Source of the DNA: Dichetophora obliterata
Taxonomy: Eukaryota; Arthropoda; Insecta; Diptera; Sciomyzidae
DNA length: 64,000 bases
Reading direction: 5' to 3'
Assembly: GCA_963920525.1 (NCBI GenBank)
Contig: OY986436.1
Location: forward strand, 175,886,361-175,950,360
Part shown: in pieces, positions 32,187-48,250 of the stretch
How the letters are laid out: each line of letters begins with the position of its first letter
Position numbering within the stretch: the first letter of the stretch is position 1
Notes under the pieces: generated by a model
Told to the model about the DNA's origin: nothing
Database searches by the model: none
What the model saw: the letters and a program-made list of their open reading frames with translations, nothing else
Made by a program: the position numbers and the translations under genes

Positions 32187-33474
32187 TTGGGGGTTGGAAT
32201 TAGTTTTAAAGGTTTTCTAAGAGATGGCGTTACTATCAATAGATCGCATCGGGCACACCTGTGACTATATTCATTTCAAAGCACATTATCTAAGCTTCAT
32301 TTTTCAGTATGTGTCATTCCACTGAAGTGTAAACAACATATATTTTTTTTCTCTGTGAACATGTCGACTTTCGTTCCAACAAAACGCAATTTGCGGGAAG
32401 GTTTACTTTTGTGCTTTCATTTGAAGAAAAAAGCGGTTGAAGCACAACGCACGCTTACTGAGGCTTACGGGGACTATGCTCCATCGATTTCTACTTGTGA
32501 GTACTGGTTCCGTCGGTTTAAAAGTGGTGATTTTGATACGGAAGACAAAGAGCGTCCGGGCCAGCCGAAAAAGTTTGAAGATGAGGAATTGGAGGCTTTG
32601 CTCGATGAAGACCCGTGTCAAACCCTTCAAGAATTGTCAGAATCATTGGGAGTCGACTTATCAACGGTCGGCAAACGCTTGAAGGCCATGGGAATGATTC
32701 AAAAGCAAGGAAATTGGGTGCCGTACCAGTTGAAGACGAGAGACGTTGAACGGCGATTTTGCATGTGCGAACAACTGCTTCAACGGCATAAAAGGAAGAG
32801 TTTTTTGCATCGTATTGTCACTGGCGATGAAAAGTGGATCCATTACGATAATCCTAAGCGAAAAAAATCGTGGGGACCACCCGGCCATGCATCAACATCG
32901 AGGGCCAAGCCGAATATTCATGGCGCCAAGCTTATGCTGTGTATTTGGTGGGATCAGAAGGGTGTCGTGTACTATGAGCTGCTAAAACCTAACGAAACCA
33001 TCACTGGGGAACGCTACCAACAACAATTGATGCAATTGAGCCGAGCATTAAAGGTTAAACGGCCGGAATATGCCAAAAGACACGACAAAGTGGTTTTTCA
33101 ACATGACAACGCACGGCCACATGTTGCAAGAACCGTCAAGGAAACGTTGGAGGCGCTGAATTGGGATGTGCTACCCCACCCGCCTTATAGCCCAGACATA
33201 GCCCCTTCCGACTACCACCTATTCAGATCGATGACGCATGGCTTGGCTGAGCAGCGCTTCACTTCTTACGAGGATACCAAAAAATGGGTCGATTCGTGGA
33301 TTGCCTCAAAAGACTAATCGTTCTTCCGGCGCGGAATCCATATGCTGGCAGAAAGATGGGAAAATGTTGTAGCTAACGATGGACAATACTTTGAATAATA
33401 TACATTGTACCGTTGTTTCTAAATAAATGCTCAAAAACCGAAAAAAAACCTTTAAAATTAATTCCAACCCCCAA
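32187..33474 (+). mobile_element. mariner element, nearly intact
   Basis: The ends TTGGGGGTTGGAATTA (continuing through a 'ttttaaaggtttt' stretch) match over about 30 bp with one or two changes. TA lies on each side (32185-32186 and 33475-33476). At 1,288 bp it is the standard mariner size. It carries one transposase frame and is inserted in the right arm of the 29775-33615 element. Confidence 0.95.
32361..33398 (+). pseudogene. mariner transposase with one premature stop
   Basis: This is a DD34D transposase. The ATG at 32361 begins MSTFVPTKRNLREGLLLCF. The N-terminal HTH regions include YWFRRFKSGDFDTEDKERPG, and QTLQELSESLGVDLSTVGKR. The catalytic block holds IVTGDEKWIHYDN (first D), VVFQHDNARPHVA (second D) and PPYSPDIAPSDYHLFRSM (third D), with WVPYQL in the linker. 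The frame meets a TAA at 33315-33317. The same frame then continues SFFRRGIHMLAERWENVVAN to a TAA at 33396-33398. Reading through the first stop gives exactly 345 codons, the family norm. Relatives have a glutamine-type residue at this point, so CAA to TAA is the likely change. The truncation removes the last 26 residues. Confidence 0.92.
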
Positions 33475-33615
33475 TATTTAAATAACTCAATTGTTTGAAA
33501 ATTATGTCAACTTTAAGCCCATATTAAGATTTATTTAGACGTAAACTTTTAAAACGCCGAAACACGTATGACTTTTTTTTGTCTTCTCTACCAGAACCTT
33601 TTAACAGAATTCCAT

Positions 33616-34194
33616 AATTTTGTAAAAACAGAGAAATTGTTGCTATTATATTCTGTTTGGGCTCTTTTGGTCAATTTGATTTTTTTTTGTTAAATATTCA
33701 TTACATTAAACAACTTTAACTATATTTCTTAATATAGTTAGGTCTCTTTTGGTCAATTTGATTTTTCTAAAATATTCATTAAATTAAAAAACTTTAATAA
33801 TATTTCATTTTTCCAAAACAGAATGCATCTAATAGGTATGAAAATAAGAAAAAACATTTTGTTATTCCTTTAAAAAAAAATATACAATATAGAACCATAT
33901 TATTAAGTTCTATAAAATTTAAATTTTTTCAATATATCTTTAATAATAAATAAATGCGATTCCCTTATAATGCACCCTTTTATTTTAAGAAAATCAAGTA
34001 ATTTAAAATTGAGTTAATGTTTAAAAAATATTAGCAAGTTTTTTCTAAAAAAACAGTAAAGAGGATTATTTTAAATTGTATTTTGCTAATGTAACTAATT
34101 TTTTTGTAGCATTTTTTTTTGTAAAATAATTTTCCTTGCCTTAAAAAAACCTAAAAACTCAACATTTTGGGCCATAATAAAAAAGGATTCTTTG
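33616..34194. other. AT-rich spacer, nothing recognised
   Basis: A short direct repeat, 'ctcttttggtcaatttgatt', occurs at 33662 and 33747. Nothing else. Confidence 0.45.
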
Positions 34195-34740
34195 ATTTTT
34201 ATGAAACTTTTTTGGAATTTTATTGGAAGTATTTACTTATGATTTTCAGAATATTATTTTCATTTTTTCATATAAAAAATAGTTATGCGGGTTTTCAATA
34301 ATTTTGTATTGAAAAATATTTAAACTTTAGCATAGTTTGAAAGAGAATTACAATAAAACGAATTCTTTTATGTATTAATTTTTGATGTATTAGCTTTTAG
34401 GTTCCAAAATATGATTTGCGAATTTGCATAAATAAAAAAGTTATGCAGTTTAAAAAAGTGACTTTTTGCGAAAAATAGTCAATTTTGTATGGAAAAATAT
34501 TCAAAATTTAGCAAAGTTTGAAAGAGAATTACAAGAAAAATTATTCTTTGATTTTAGCAAAACTTTTTTGTAATTTTATTTGATGTATTAACTTTTAAGT
34601 TCCAAAATAAAGTTTGCGAACTTTTATAAACAAGAAAGTTATGCAGGTTTAAAAAAGTAACTTTTTGCGATAAATGGTCAATTTTGTATGGATAAATATT
34701 CAAAATTCAGAAAAGTTTTAAGAAAAAGGATTATTTGATT
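34195..34740. repeat. ~190-bp degenerate tandem repeat, about 3 units
   Basis: Blocks with 'ttatgcRggttt', 'tcaattttgtatgga', 'aaatattcaaaattYagYa' and 'gtttgaaagagaattacaa' recur at about 34283, 34441 and 34637. The fragment 'gttccaaaataYaRtttgcg' also repeats. Confidence 0.75.
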
Positions 34741-34765
34741 TTAGCAACATTCTATCTAACACAAA

Positions 34766-34905
34766 TTATTCATCAAAATGTTTCATTTGTGAAGCAACTC
34801 CTAAGCAAATTAATACTTCTCCAGGAAAAATCGGAAGGCTTCCATCTAAAAGCGATAAAGAAACATTCCCCACCGTATATTTCGGAAGCTTAAGGGTAAT
34901 TTTGT
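34766..34905 (+). pseudogene. Upstream piece of a second uncharacterised transposon-associated protein
   Basis: The frame reads SKCFICEATPKQINTSPGKI, then SKSDKETFPTVYFGSL. A CxxC followed by ATPKQ-like residues is, as I recall it, the start of a conserved unnamed protein family in insects that also contains the NTNDGNTARRFF block found at 35.6 kb. It is separated from that part by about 440 bp, which include a tRNA-like segment. Confidence 0.5.
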
Positions 34906-35019
34906 ATTTATATTGTTTTCAAACCGCTTCTTTAAGAATGCATGTGGAAACTTTTACTTATTGTCAAGCAATGACAACAGAAAATATTAATATCGTTGTT
35001 TCCTAGCCGTTTATTTGAG

Positions 35020-35090
35020 AATTCGATAGTCTAGTGGTAGCGCGCTTGATTGTCGCTCAGGTGTCCCGGGTTCGAATCCTGGCCGGGCAT
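35020..35090 (+). tRNA. tRNA-Asp(GTC)-like pseudogene or SINE head
   Basis: The A-box-like TAGTCTAGTGGTAG (35027-35040) and the T-loop GGTTCGAATCC (35069-35079) are intact. The anticodon stem pairs CTTGA with TCAGG around the loop TTGTCGC, giving anticodon GTC (Asp). The T stem pairs CCGGG with CCTGG. The 3' acceptor strand is CCGGGCA. The 5' acceptor strand (AATTCGA) pairs poorly with it, and the D stem is weak, so this is not a normal tRNA gene. It sits within a split protein relic, upstream of a short-unit tandem array, like the head of a SINE. Confidence 0.55.
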
Positions 35091-35099
35091 TTTCATAAC

Positions 35100-35345
35100 A
35101 AGGGAGAGAATTGCTTCCAGATTAATTTCTAGAAAAGGGGGGAGAGGACTGCTTCCAATTCATTTTTTAAGACAGCGGAGGGGAATGTTTCCACATTCAT
35201 TTTTAGCACAGCGGAGAGGAATGTTTCCCTTTAATGACTTGCTATGTAAAAAAAGAAATGAAGTGTTCAACGGAAGGGAATGCTTCTTACATTGTTATAT
35301 ACGGGAATTTTTATTTTTATGTGTACAATGTTTATATACGGGAAT
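35100..35345 (+). repeat. ~36-bp degenerate tandem repeat after the tRNA-like head
   Basis: Five or six units share 'gggagaggaatgtttcca' followed by 'cattcattttta'. Starts are near 35102, 35140, 35177, 35213, 35270 and 35336. They translate into a repeated RRGMFP-like peptide only because the unit is a multiple of three for part of its length. Confidence 0.7.
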
Positions 35346-36090
35346 GTTTCCATTACCTGATGTTTTAAATTTACAACCTAAAACAGAAAATTTCAGATTC
35401 GGTTTGTCTACACTACATTGTTGGATTCGATTTTTCGAATGCCCTCTGCACATCAGCTACCGACTTCCAATTAAGACTTGGCAAGTACGAGGTGAAGAAA
35501 ATGAAGAGTTGGTAACGCAAAACAAAACAAGAATTCAAGCTGAGCTTAAAAGCAAAATAGGTCTCTTGGTCGACAAACCCAAGCCTGGATATGGGTCTAC
35601 TAACGACGGAAACACAGCTAGACGCTTTTTCTATAACGCTGAAATAAGCTCACAGATATCTGGTATAAACAAATCTTTGATTGAAAAACATTCTATTATT
35701 TTGAGAGTTTTGGCAAGTGGCTTGCCCATAGATCGGAATAACTTCAAATTGTATATAAAGTTATATGGTTGGTATTATATGCCGAGCAGTGTTCATAAAG
35801 TTCTTATGCACGGACGTGAAGTTATTTCAGCATTTTTCTTACCAATCGGAAAATTGTCCGAAGAGGCATTGGAAGCAAGGCACAAAGAATTTAGAAAATA
35901 TCTACTTAACTATACCCGTAAATGCTCAAGGATTAAGTCTAATTAAAATTTAATGAAAATATTGTTGCCTTAGCATCCAAAAGAACTACTAAATCAAAAT
36001 CAAATGTAGTTATTGATAAAGAATTTAAGAAGTTTATTAAAATAGTTGATGACCCTTGTATTGTTTGTAGTTATTTTGACGAATAAGTCA
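35346..36090 (+). pseudogene. Main piece of the second uncharacterised transposon-associated protein
   Basis: The open frame gives LPDVLNLQPKTENFRFGLST, then LHCWIRFFECPLHISYRLPI and KTWQVRGEENEELV. It continues with KIGLLVDKPKPGYGSTNDGN, TARRFFYNAE, then YGWYYMPSSVHKVLMHGREV and LPIGKLSEEALEARHKEFRK to a stop at 35944. The PKPGxGxTNDGNTARRFF, WYYMP..VHK..HG and LPIG.LSEEA.EA signatures define a widespread but unnamed insect family, which I recall only from repeat-associated database proteins. About 15 residues expected before YGWYYMP are missing. A further related stretch may follow to 36090. The annotated open frame begins in the tRNA-like segment, so its N-terminal third is not real. Confidence 0.6.
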
Positions 36091-36120
36091 GTAGCAATAT
36101 AAGTTTTTGATTTTTTGGAC

Positions 36121-38579
36121 ATATGAACTGCTCAGAGCACAAGTGGCGTAAGTCCATTTTTGGTAGTTTTAAGAAAATCGAACATTTAGAAAAATTCTTA
36201 TGATAAATTCCAAGTATGAAGAACTCCGTTTTGCTTATAGGCTAGGTGAAGAGCATAAATGGAGTTGTTCATATCGTAATAAATAAACTAAATAATACCC
36301 AAAAATGATGCAGAATATTGCATATTAGTAAAAAAATTTGGACTTGCGCCACTGAAAATTTTTAAAAATTTCTCGTATCCGCTGTAGGAATCTAATGGGA
36401 GATATTTTTTAAAAATTTTTTGATGAAGGATGATAGAATTTTCACCTTGAAGTTTGACAAAAGCACCTTTTAGCGATTATTTTCATTATTAAGGGAGATA
36501 TACAATGAATGGAATTACGCCACTTGTTCTCTAAAAATTTTTTAAAATTTCTCCTATCCGCTGTAAAAATCTAATGGGAGAAATTTTTAAGAATTTTTTG
36601 ATGAGGAATGGCAGTATTTTACATAGAAATTGGACAAATACACCCCTTAGCTTTTTTTTTATTATTAACCCTTCGTTACATGACTTTTTCTCCCTGTGCA
36701 TAAAATTTTTTGTGTTATTATTTGTGATTGGAGTGGTTCAGAGAATATATAAACGAAATTTGGATGCTCTTCAATGTATAGGAATGAAGTTACGCAACAT
36801 TGCACAAATGCAATATGATGCAGAAAAATTATATACATTACTGTATGATGGTTTTAATATTACTTTTTATTTTACATGTTCGATATGAAATTATAAGTTT
36901 TTAATAACTTAAACTAAGAGATAATTTTATATATTCAATAAAAATAAAGAATTTAAATGCACCTTCATCTATAATTAAGACAATTTTAAATGCAGGATAG
37001 TAAAAAAAATATATAAAATATCACACTGATCTGTAAGGATTTTTGTTTCTAAATTTGAAGTTCATTGCAATTTATTAGATACAAAAATTATTCATTATGA
37101 AATCGTTTCTAATTGTTTCTAATCGTAGGGCAATTTTTAACTTGATTAAGACATAGTCAATTCTGACATTTTGAGTAGCTAATATAAGTATATCCATTGC
37201 ACCCTAGCAATTGGCATGTAAAAATTTTGTCCCATTGTGATTAAAATGGTCTAACCGAAATTCTGTTTGAGGCTGTGGGAAACTTCTCTGATGTTTCCTC
37301 TTTTGTTCAAGGTTTTTTAATAATTCGGAAGGTCTTCCACATTTTGTGGATAGCTTTCCTTATTGCATAGACTTTCTTAATGTTATGTTTCCATGATTAC
37401 CGCTTAACCGCATAACTTTTCGTCAACGGAAAGGCAATTTTCATATTGAATCGAATTGAATTGTTTCTGAAAAGTGTTACCTAACAGTCAACCTTTAAAA
37501 AGCCGGTCAAAATTTTTTAAAATTGATTGACTAACATCGTCTCCTGTTTTAGAGTGTTTCCTTTAACAGGTGTCCCATTACATTGATGTCCTTTTAATGC
37601 ATATGCCAAGAAATTTTCTTTAATCGGACTTGTCAGTATTAGATGGAGTGTCTGGTTTTTTTATATGTGGAATAAAATAGTGTTCTTTCCAAATATTGAG
37701 CGCGTACTTCTATTTAAATATTACGATATTTGAAATGTCTTCTTCAACTTCTGAATGTTTTTCCTATGTACGATTTATCCTGACGTTTACGTTATCATCT
37801 TCACGATCTTCATCACTTAATTTATCCTCGCTATTATCTCATGAATCAAAAATTTTTTAATTTTATCATCAGTAGCGCCCTACAAAAGTTTTCAGCTTTA
37901 ATTAAACTTTAATGCATGGAATTGCATATCTGCAATATAATCTCATATGTGCAATGTAACTTCAAAACGTCTCAAATGCATGATATTGCATATTTGCAAC
38001 TAAGCCATTTGTTTTATTAAATTCAAGTTACATTGCACAAACAAATTATTAAGCTTAAAGAAAATTAACTAATATTCTAGAATATTACTTATATTTGAAC
38101 TTTTTTTTTAATTTTCTTGTACAATTATTAAAAATTGTCACTTATCTTATCTACATGCAATAAAGACTTTTTTCAACTCAATATTTCGGACAAACTAAAT
38201 CACCAATTTGAAAAAAGGACGTGCACATCCACATGCAACGAAGGGTTAAGAGGTTAAGGGGGACATAAAATTAATGAGCCACTTGTCTGAGTTATTTTGG
38301 AGTAAAGGAAGTTTTGTCCAGCTTCTAGGTAAAAATGCTGTAGTTCCTCATCAAAAATTTTTTGAAAATATCTCCCATTAGATTTTTACAGCAGAAAAGG
38401 GAAATTTTAAAAAATTTTCAGAGGACAGTGGCGCAAGTCCAAATTTTTTTACTAATATTCAATATTCTGCATCATTTTTTACTTCTATTACATTTACATT
38501 TTCCTCTTCACTTCTACGTACTGAACTCAATTTCCCTAAAAAATGAACTTACGCCACTTGTGCTCTGAACAGCTCATAT
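36121..38579. mobile_element. Foldback element with long inverted arms, interrupted at its centre
   Basis: The left end ATATGAACTGCTCAGAGCAC (continuing AAGTGGCGTAAGT) matches the complement of the right end at 38545-38579. The arms continue inward with 'atgcagaatattgcatatta' and 'cttgcgccactg', then 'ccgctgtaggaatctaatgg' and 'gggagatattttt...ttgatga' in complementary order. The left arm has a tandem duplication of about 180 bp (36340-36668). A piggyBac-like element occupies the middle. I could not identify a target duplication or coding sequence. Confidence 0.75.
36669..38245 (-). mobile_element. piggyBac-like element, TTAA target, decayed
   Basis: The ends CCCTTCGTTACATG and CATGCAACGAAGGG form an inverted repeat (13 of 14 match). 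Exact TTAA lies outside each (36665-36668 and 38246-38249). CCC-type ends with TTAA duplication are the piggyBac signature. Minus-strand frames between 37150 and 37850 contain an acidic stretch (SEDKLSDEDREDD) and faint piggyBac-like pieces such as SVDEKLC, but stops are dense and no reliable transposase can be traced. The element sits at the centre of the 36121-38579 foldback element. Confidence 0.68.
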
Positions 38580-38704
38580 CTACCTACATTTATTTATTTA
38601 CTTTATTTTTTAACTAACATTTTGTTAATAAAAAAACAAGTTACCTATTTTATTTTCATTTTGTTAGTAGAGATTTTAATTAATACAAGTGGGAATATTT
38701 ATGG

Positions 38705-39075
38705 GACAACAGATTTACCTGCCATACAAAATCATGTAAAAATTAATATACGTCCTAAGGGAGGTACCCTTAGGGTCTTACAGATTCCAATAATTTTGAG
38801 TACACATTTATTACTCTATTTGTGTAGCCTTCTGGCCGAGTTTTGTTAAAATCGGACAACTTTTGTATTTACCTGTCATATAAAATCATGTAAAAAATTA
38901 ATATAGGCCTAGGGGAGGTACCCCTGATTTCAATTATTTTCAGTACACTTCTATTACTATATTTGTTTTAAATTGTTGATTGGAAAACTGTTGTATGTAT
39001 GTACCTGTCATACAAAATCATATAGATTATTTATCTAGGTCCAGAGGAGATACCCCTAGGGACTGCCCGATTTAG
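38705..39075. repeat. ~130-155-bp tandem repeat, about 3 units
   Basis: The block 'acctgYcatacaaaatcat' followed by 'gggaggtaccccta' recurs at about 38717, 38871 and 39003. Intervening 'agtacacWtYtattactatatttg' pieces also repeat. Divergence is moderate. Confidence 0.8.
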
Positions 39076-39600
39076 ACAGTTTTTAAAAGTTTTCTTAATT
39101 AGTCCTTAGCTTGCTAAGCATACAAAATTTCATTTTGATGGGAGCATTCCATTTATTTTTGTTCCACTTTTGTATGGGATCAGCGCACTATGCGATTTGC
39201 GCACATTTGTGGATTCATAAACCGTTTAAAATTAATATTTTTGGACAATTTTATTGTTGCAGATTTTTTATTTTTGAGCGTCTAGGAAAAAATGTCTGTG
39301 CAAAAGCATTTTATCAAAATATCAAAACAATTTTATTTTTGCATGATTTTAATTGTGAGCTTTTTAGATCAATTGAGTTTGAAGAAGTCAACAACAACAA
39401 CTCTGTATAGAGTCAAGCACACAGCAGACTAGACAGAACTGTTTCCGAGGACGCTGAAACTCACTGAGTGATTAAGCTGTGACCAACCCACGTTTTAAGT
39501 CTTATATAATTTGAAACTTAGTCGAACCAATTCGTAAGAATTTTTATGTTTTCATCGGCCATTTAATCATATGACATTAAAGCAGTAGTTATTTTTAGAT
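39076..39600. other. Mixed sequence, nothing recognised
   Basis: A 99-codon frame at 39111-39410 resembles no known protein. Confidence 0.4.
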
Positions 39601-39603
39601 TAA

Positions 39604-39742
39604 CTGCATTATTCTGTATCACGAACAAGCATCCAACGATGAGAAAGACACGAGAAGTAATACAATTTTGTATGGAAGAAAACATTGCTTCTCGTATCTT
39701 TCTCATCGTTGGTGAGCATCTTCGTGATACAGAATAATGCAG
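39604..39742. mobile_element. 139-bp Tourist-like MITE, TAA target
   Basis: CTGCATTATTCTGTATCACG continues with 'aacaagcatccaacgatgag' and pairs with the complementary right half over almost 50 bp. TAA flanks both sides (39601-39603 and 39743-39745), which fits a PIF/Harbinger-mobilised MITE. Confidence 0.88.
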
Positions 39743-39745
39743 TAA

Positions 39746-41643
39746 GCCTTTAACTCTACCAAAGTTGCCGTCTTTTGTCGCCTTGGTTTTTTAGAAAGCT
39801 CATTAGTAGATCATCAGTATTAATAAGCATATCTTTGTGCATTCCAAGAGCCAGACTGGCTAGCTCTTGAATTAATTCTCAAATTTTAATAAATAATAAT
39901 AGTTTACTACAACTGTTTATAAAACAAATCCAAATTCAAAACTACACAAGAATTTTTTAAGTAGGTCTTTATTCGCCTATATTCAATAGAACTATTTGGA
40001 AATTACAATTCTTTGGAGTAGTAGTTTTAACAAAAATCTTATTCATAAGTTTTATACATTTGTCTACTGTCTTGCCAACTGTATGCACGCTTCTTCGCAG
40101 ACACAAAGTACGTATTCTTCACTGTCTTAACAGTACTCTCTCGTGTAGGTCCCCAAAATTATCGCCTATGTTTGTAGGCCCACGAAGGAGAAAAATAGTG
40201 AAAATAGAACGGAAATAATTTTAATCACATTGTTTTCTCATGAAGAAAAATTTTGGAATTTTTGTGGTAAATTCAAATGATATTTAATCAATATGTGGAG
40301 GATGTGTATGTTATCCCTAAGTGTATGTATATATGGAAACGGCTGAATACATAAATGTTTCAATTAACCAACAATTTATACTACGCTTAATGCCAATAAT
40401 AACAAGAACATAAACTTTTCCATAATAAACAACTGCAACTTGTCTTTCAAGGCAAAAATGCACAAATTTAACGCCTTAGCTAATTAAAAAACGAAGATGT
40501 ATTTACTGTCGCCTATTTAATGAGTTATTTACTTTAAAAGCTATACGAACACAAACACTCTCTCAAACACATCCATATTTCCATGAAAGAACAAACAAAA
40601 TAATCGCATTAATTCTGTTAAATTTACGCGTCAAAATGTTTCATAGAATTTTATTAATTAAAACATTTATCGTTCGCTTCTATATTTAATGTCAAGTCGA
40701 GTGCAGCAGCAATTAGCGTAAATTAATTAAAGTAAAATGATAACTAGAAAGGCAGGATAATATTATTATTATTAAAATATCTCCAATGTCGTGCGCAATA
40801 AATTTTCGCACACAAGTTATTCTGCACGCGTTCCGAATAATGACATAGGTCATAAAATATTCGTAAGGTAAATGCTTTGTCTAAGCTGAAGGTTAATCGG
40901 TAAATTTATGTTTTACTATTTTTTTTCCAATGAGAGTCTACCAGAGTCTATGAATTTTTCTTAAAGAAATGAAGCGGCAAAAAAGAAATCATGATTCTTA
41001 GGAAAGAGTTAAGGAGTCTTTCTGGATAGCACATATTTTTTTCTAGCAGGAGAAGAAATATAATTTTAAAGTCGGACAAGTTTATTTGTTGATTTTTAAA
41101 GAGGACAGATATTTTTTGTGGCCATTGCTTTTTGAAAAACATCTTCAATAAATAAATAGTGGTTTCTATGATTTCGATCGAATTGTAGAAAGTATATTTG
41201 TTTTAATCAAACCTAGCACAAAAAGTTAATATTATGCACACAAGTTAAAGCGCAGATTTCTGACACAAAAATGAGATAGTTCCATGCCAAATGAAACTAT
41301 CAATTGAAATGGAGCCATTTGAAGATCTGAAAAGGCTGACAATACTGAAAATACGCGTTTACGGATGCCTGCTGATCCTAACGTCTAATTATTTTTTGTT
41401 GAATTAAAATTTTTTGTAAAGTTGATCCTTTTCGAATAAAACATTGTTAGCTATTTTACACAATAAATTTAAACAAACAAAAAGGAGGATTTTTGGATAT
41501 CTTTAGATAAAACTGTATAATTTATGCTGATTAAATGGCAATTTAAAAACATAAACAACAAAAAAAAAGCGTCTTTAAAATACCAAATAAAAATTCTAAT
41601 TTCGGATTGTTCTTTACAAGCAAAATTCTATTGTTATCATTAC
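39746..41643. other. AT-rich sequence before the ATT array, nothing recognised
   Basis: No coding, terminal repeats or RNA genes seen. Confidence 0.5.
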
Positions 41644-46979
<5,336 letters not shown>

Positions 46980-47574
46980 TGTGTTTTATTTTATTTGTAT
47001 GTGTCTTCCGTTTTTTATGGGTTGGTATAGTACTCCTAATGGCTATTGGTACCGGGTGGCTGAATGTTTTACAGCCAGTAGCTAGATGTCTTTATTGTCG
47101 TGTTTGTTTATTAAATATGTATTTGCTTAACCAGCTTAGATTCAGAAATTTGCCACCGATGTAGCTTATAAAGCAGCTTTCTGCACAGTTCGAAAATGAT
47201 TCTCGTGGAGTTGCAATTTCTTCCTGGCCTCTTGTCAGTCTTTGATGACTAGCTTATTAACCGAAATTACTTTTGGCATGATTTCAACTTCCTTCAGCTC
47301 CACTCCAAATTTGAATAGTTTTGATATTGCTAACGACAATTTCGAGTTATTTTTTTTCACAAAAATTCTCAATTCTGAGTGTATTTGAGAAGAAAAAAAA
47401 TTCTATGAGCTATTTTAGAATAACGGATTTTTATTATACTTTTTTTATCAAAATTAGCTTTTTTTTAGAGTTGCATTTCGATAAATGCAGTAGTTCTTTG
47501 AAGACAATTAAAACATTTCAAAGTTAGTTTCTGTTTTGGAATATTAAGAATCGTGTGTGTGTACATTTTTTAAT
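46980..47574. other. Sequence flanking the ATT array, nothing recognised
   Basis: No reliable coding or repeats seen. Confidence 0.4.
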
Positions 47575-47860
47575 ATGCCACGTGCAATCAGATTCGCAGA
47601 TGTTGCAGGCGGAAAGATAATAGTTTTAAATTATGAAGGCATTAGTTTTCGTGAAATTTCTCGAAAAATCGGTCAATGTCATAAATTAATAGGCTCCTTC
47701 TTACGTTGTCCTGGAAGCTATGGATGTGCAACAAGAGGTGGAAAAAAAGAAAGCTGCATGGTCGCGATGAACGTAAAATAATTAAGGCAGCAAGGTCTTA
47801 TGGCTGCTGAACAAAACGACTGACGCAAGGGACCTCGGGAATGCAAAGAAGTGTTAATTA
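47575..47860 (+). pseudogene. Tc1-like transposase N-terminal fragment
   Basis: From the ATG at 47575 the frame reads MPRAIRFADVAGGKIIVLNY, then EGISFREISRKIGQCHKLIG and SFLRCPGSYGCATRGGKK. This is the first paired-like helix-turn-helix unit and GRK-type hinge of a Tc1/mariner transposase, the part that binds element ends. A frameshift near 47745 moves the continuation LHGRDERKIIKAA to another frame. The rest degenerates, and no catalytic domain follows. No terminal repeats were found. Confidence 0.75.
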
Positions 47861-48250
47861 TTGAGAGCGTTATCACACAACAAGCACACAAACGTCAGCA
47901 AAACCTGACAAATAGGCATTTGCTTCTGTGCCTCACTCATGGCTTTTACATATTCTTAAGTTATACAAGATCTACCCTTCACTTGTGAATTTCTTATCAA
48001 CCTGCATATCACAATGAAGAGCCGCCTTCAAGTAATGCTCGGGGTCCAATGCTATGAGACAAGGGAAATAGACAAAATACAAATGGTAATAAATTGTTGA
48101 TGATAGAGGTTAAGATATTTTATGTTGTTGAAGGACAATTAATGTGCCGATAATTCTTGGGTTCGGACTTATTTCTCTCTAAAGTTGTGGCTGTCAGCAA
48201 ATATTTCAGAAGACGGGGATGGTTCTGTAGAGCTTCGTTCAATAGACGGG
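47861..48250. other. Decayed sequence, nothing recognised
   Basis: Possibly the remainder of the Tc1 fragment. No similarity could be traced. Confidence 0.35.

Larger units (their letters stand above)
29775..33615. mobile_element. Long-inverted-repeat DNA element with uncharacterised ORF fragments
   Basis: The left arm starts AAATTATGGAATTCTGTTTAG and continues with 'aaaagtttacgtctaaataa', 'tatgggttt' and 'cgaaatgttattatg'. The right arm, read in complement from 33615, gives the same series: GGAATTCTGTT, 'aaaagtttacgtctaaataa', 'tatgggctt'. After skipping a mariner inserted at 32187-33474 it continues with 'gtgaaatgttgttatgc'. The arms are about 250 bp. Between them are fragments of one transposon-type protein (30709-31880) and a MITE inside its coding sequence. 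The exact ends and target duplication could not be fixed. Total length without inserts is about 2.1 kb, so the copy is internally reduced. Confidence 0.7.

Noticed and set aside
35050..35345. N-terminal third of the 298-codon ORF as a real protein region
   Set aside because: It is translated from a tRNA-like segment and a 36-bp tandem repeat; protein similarity begins only at about 35350.
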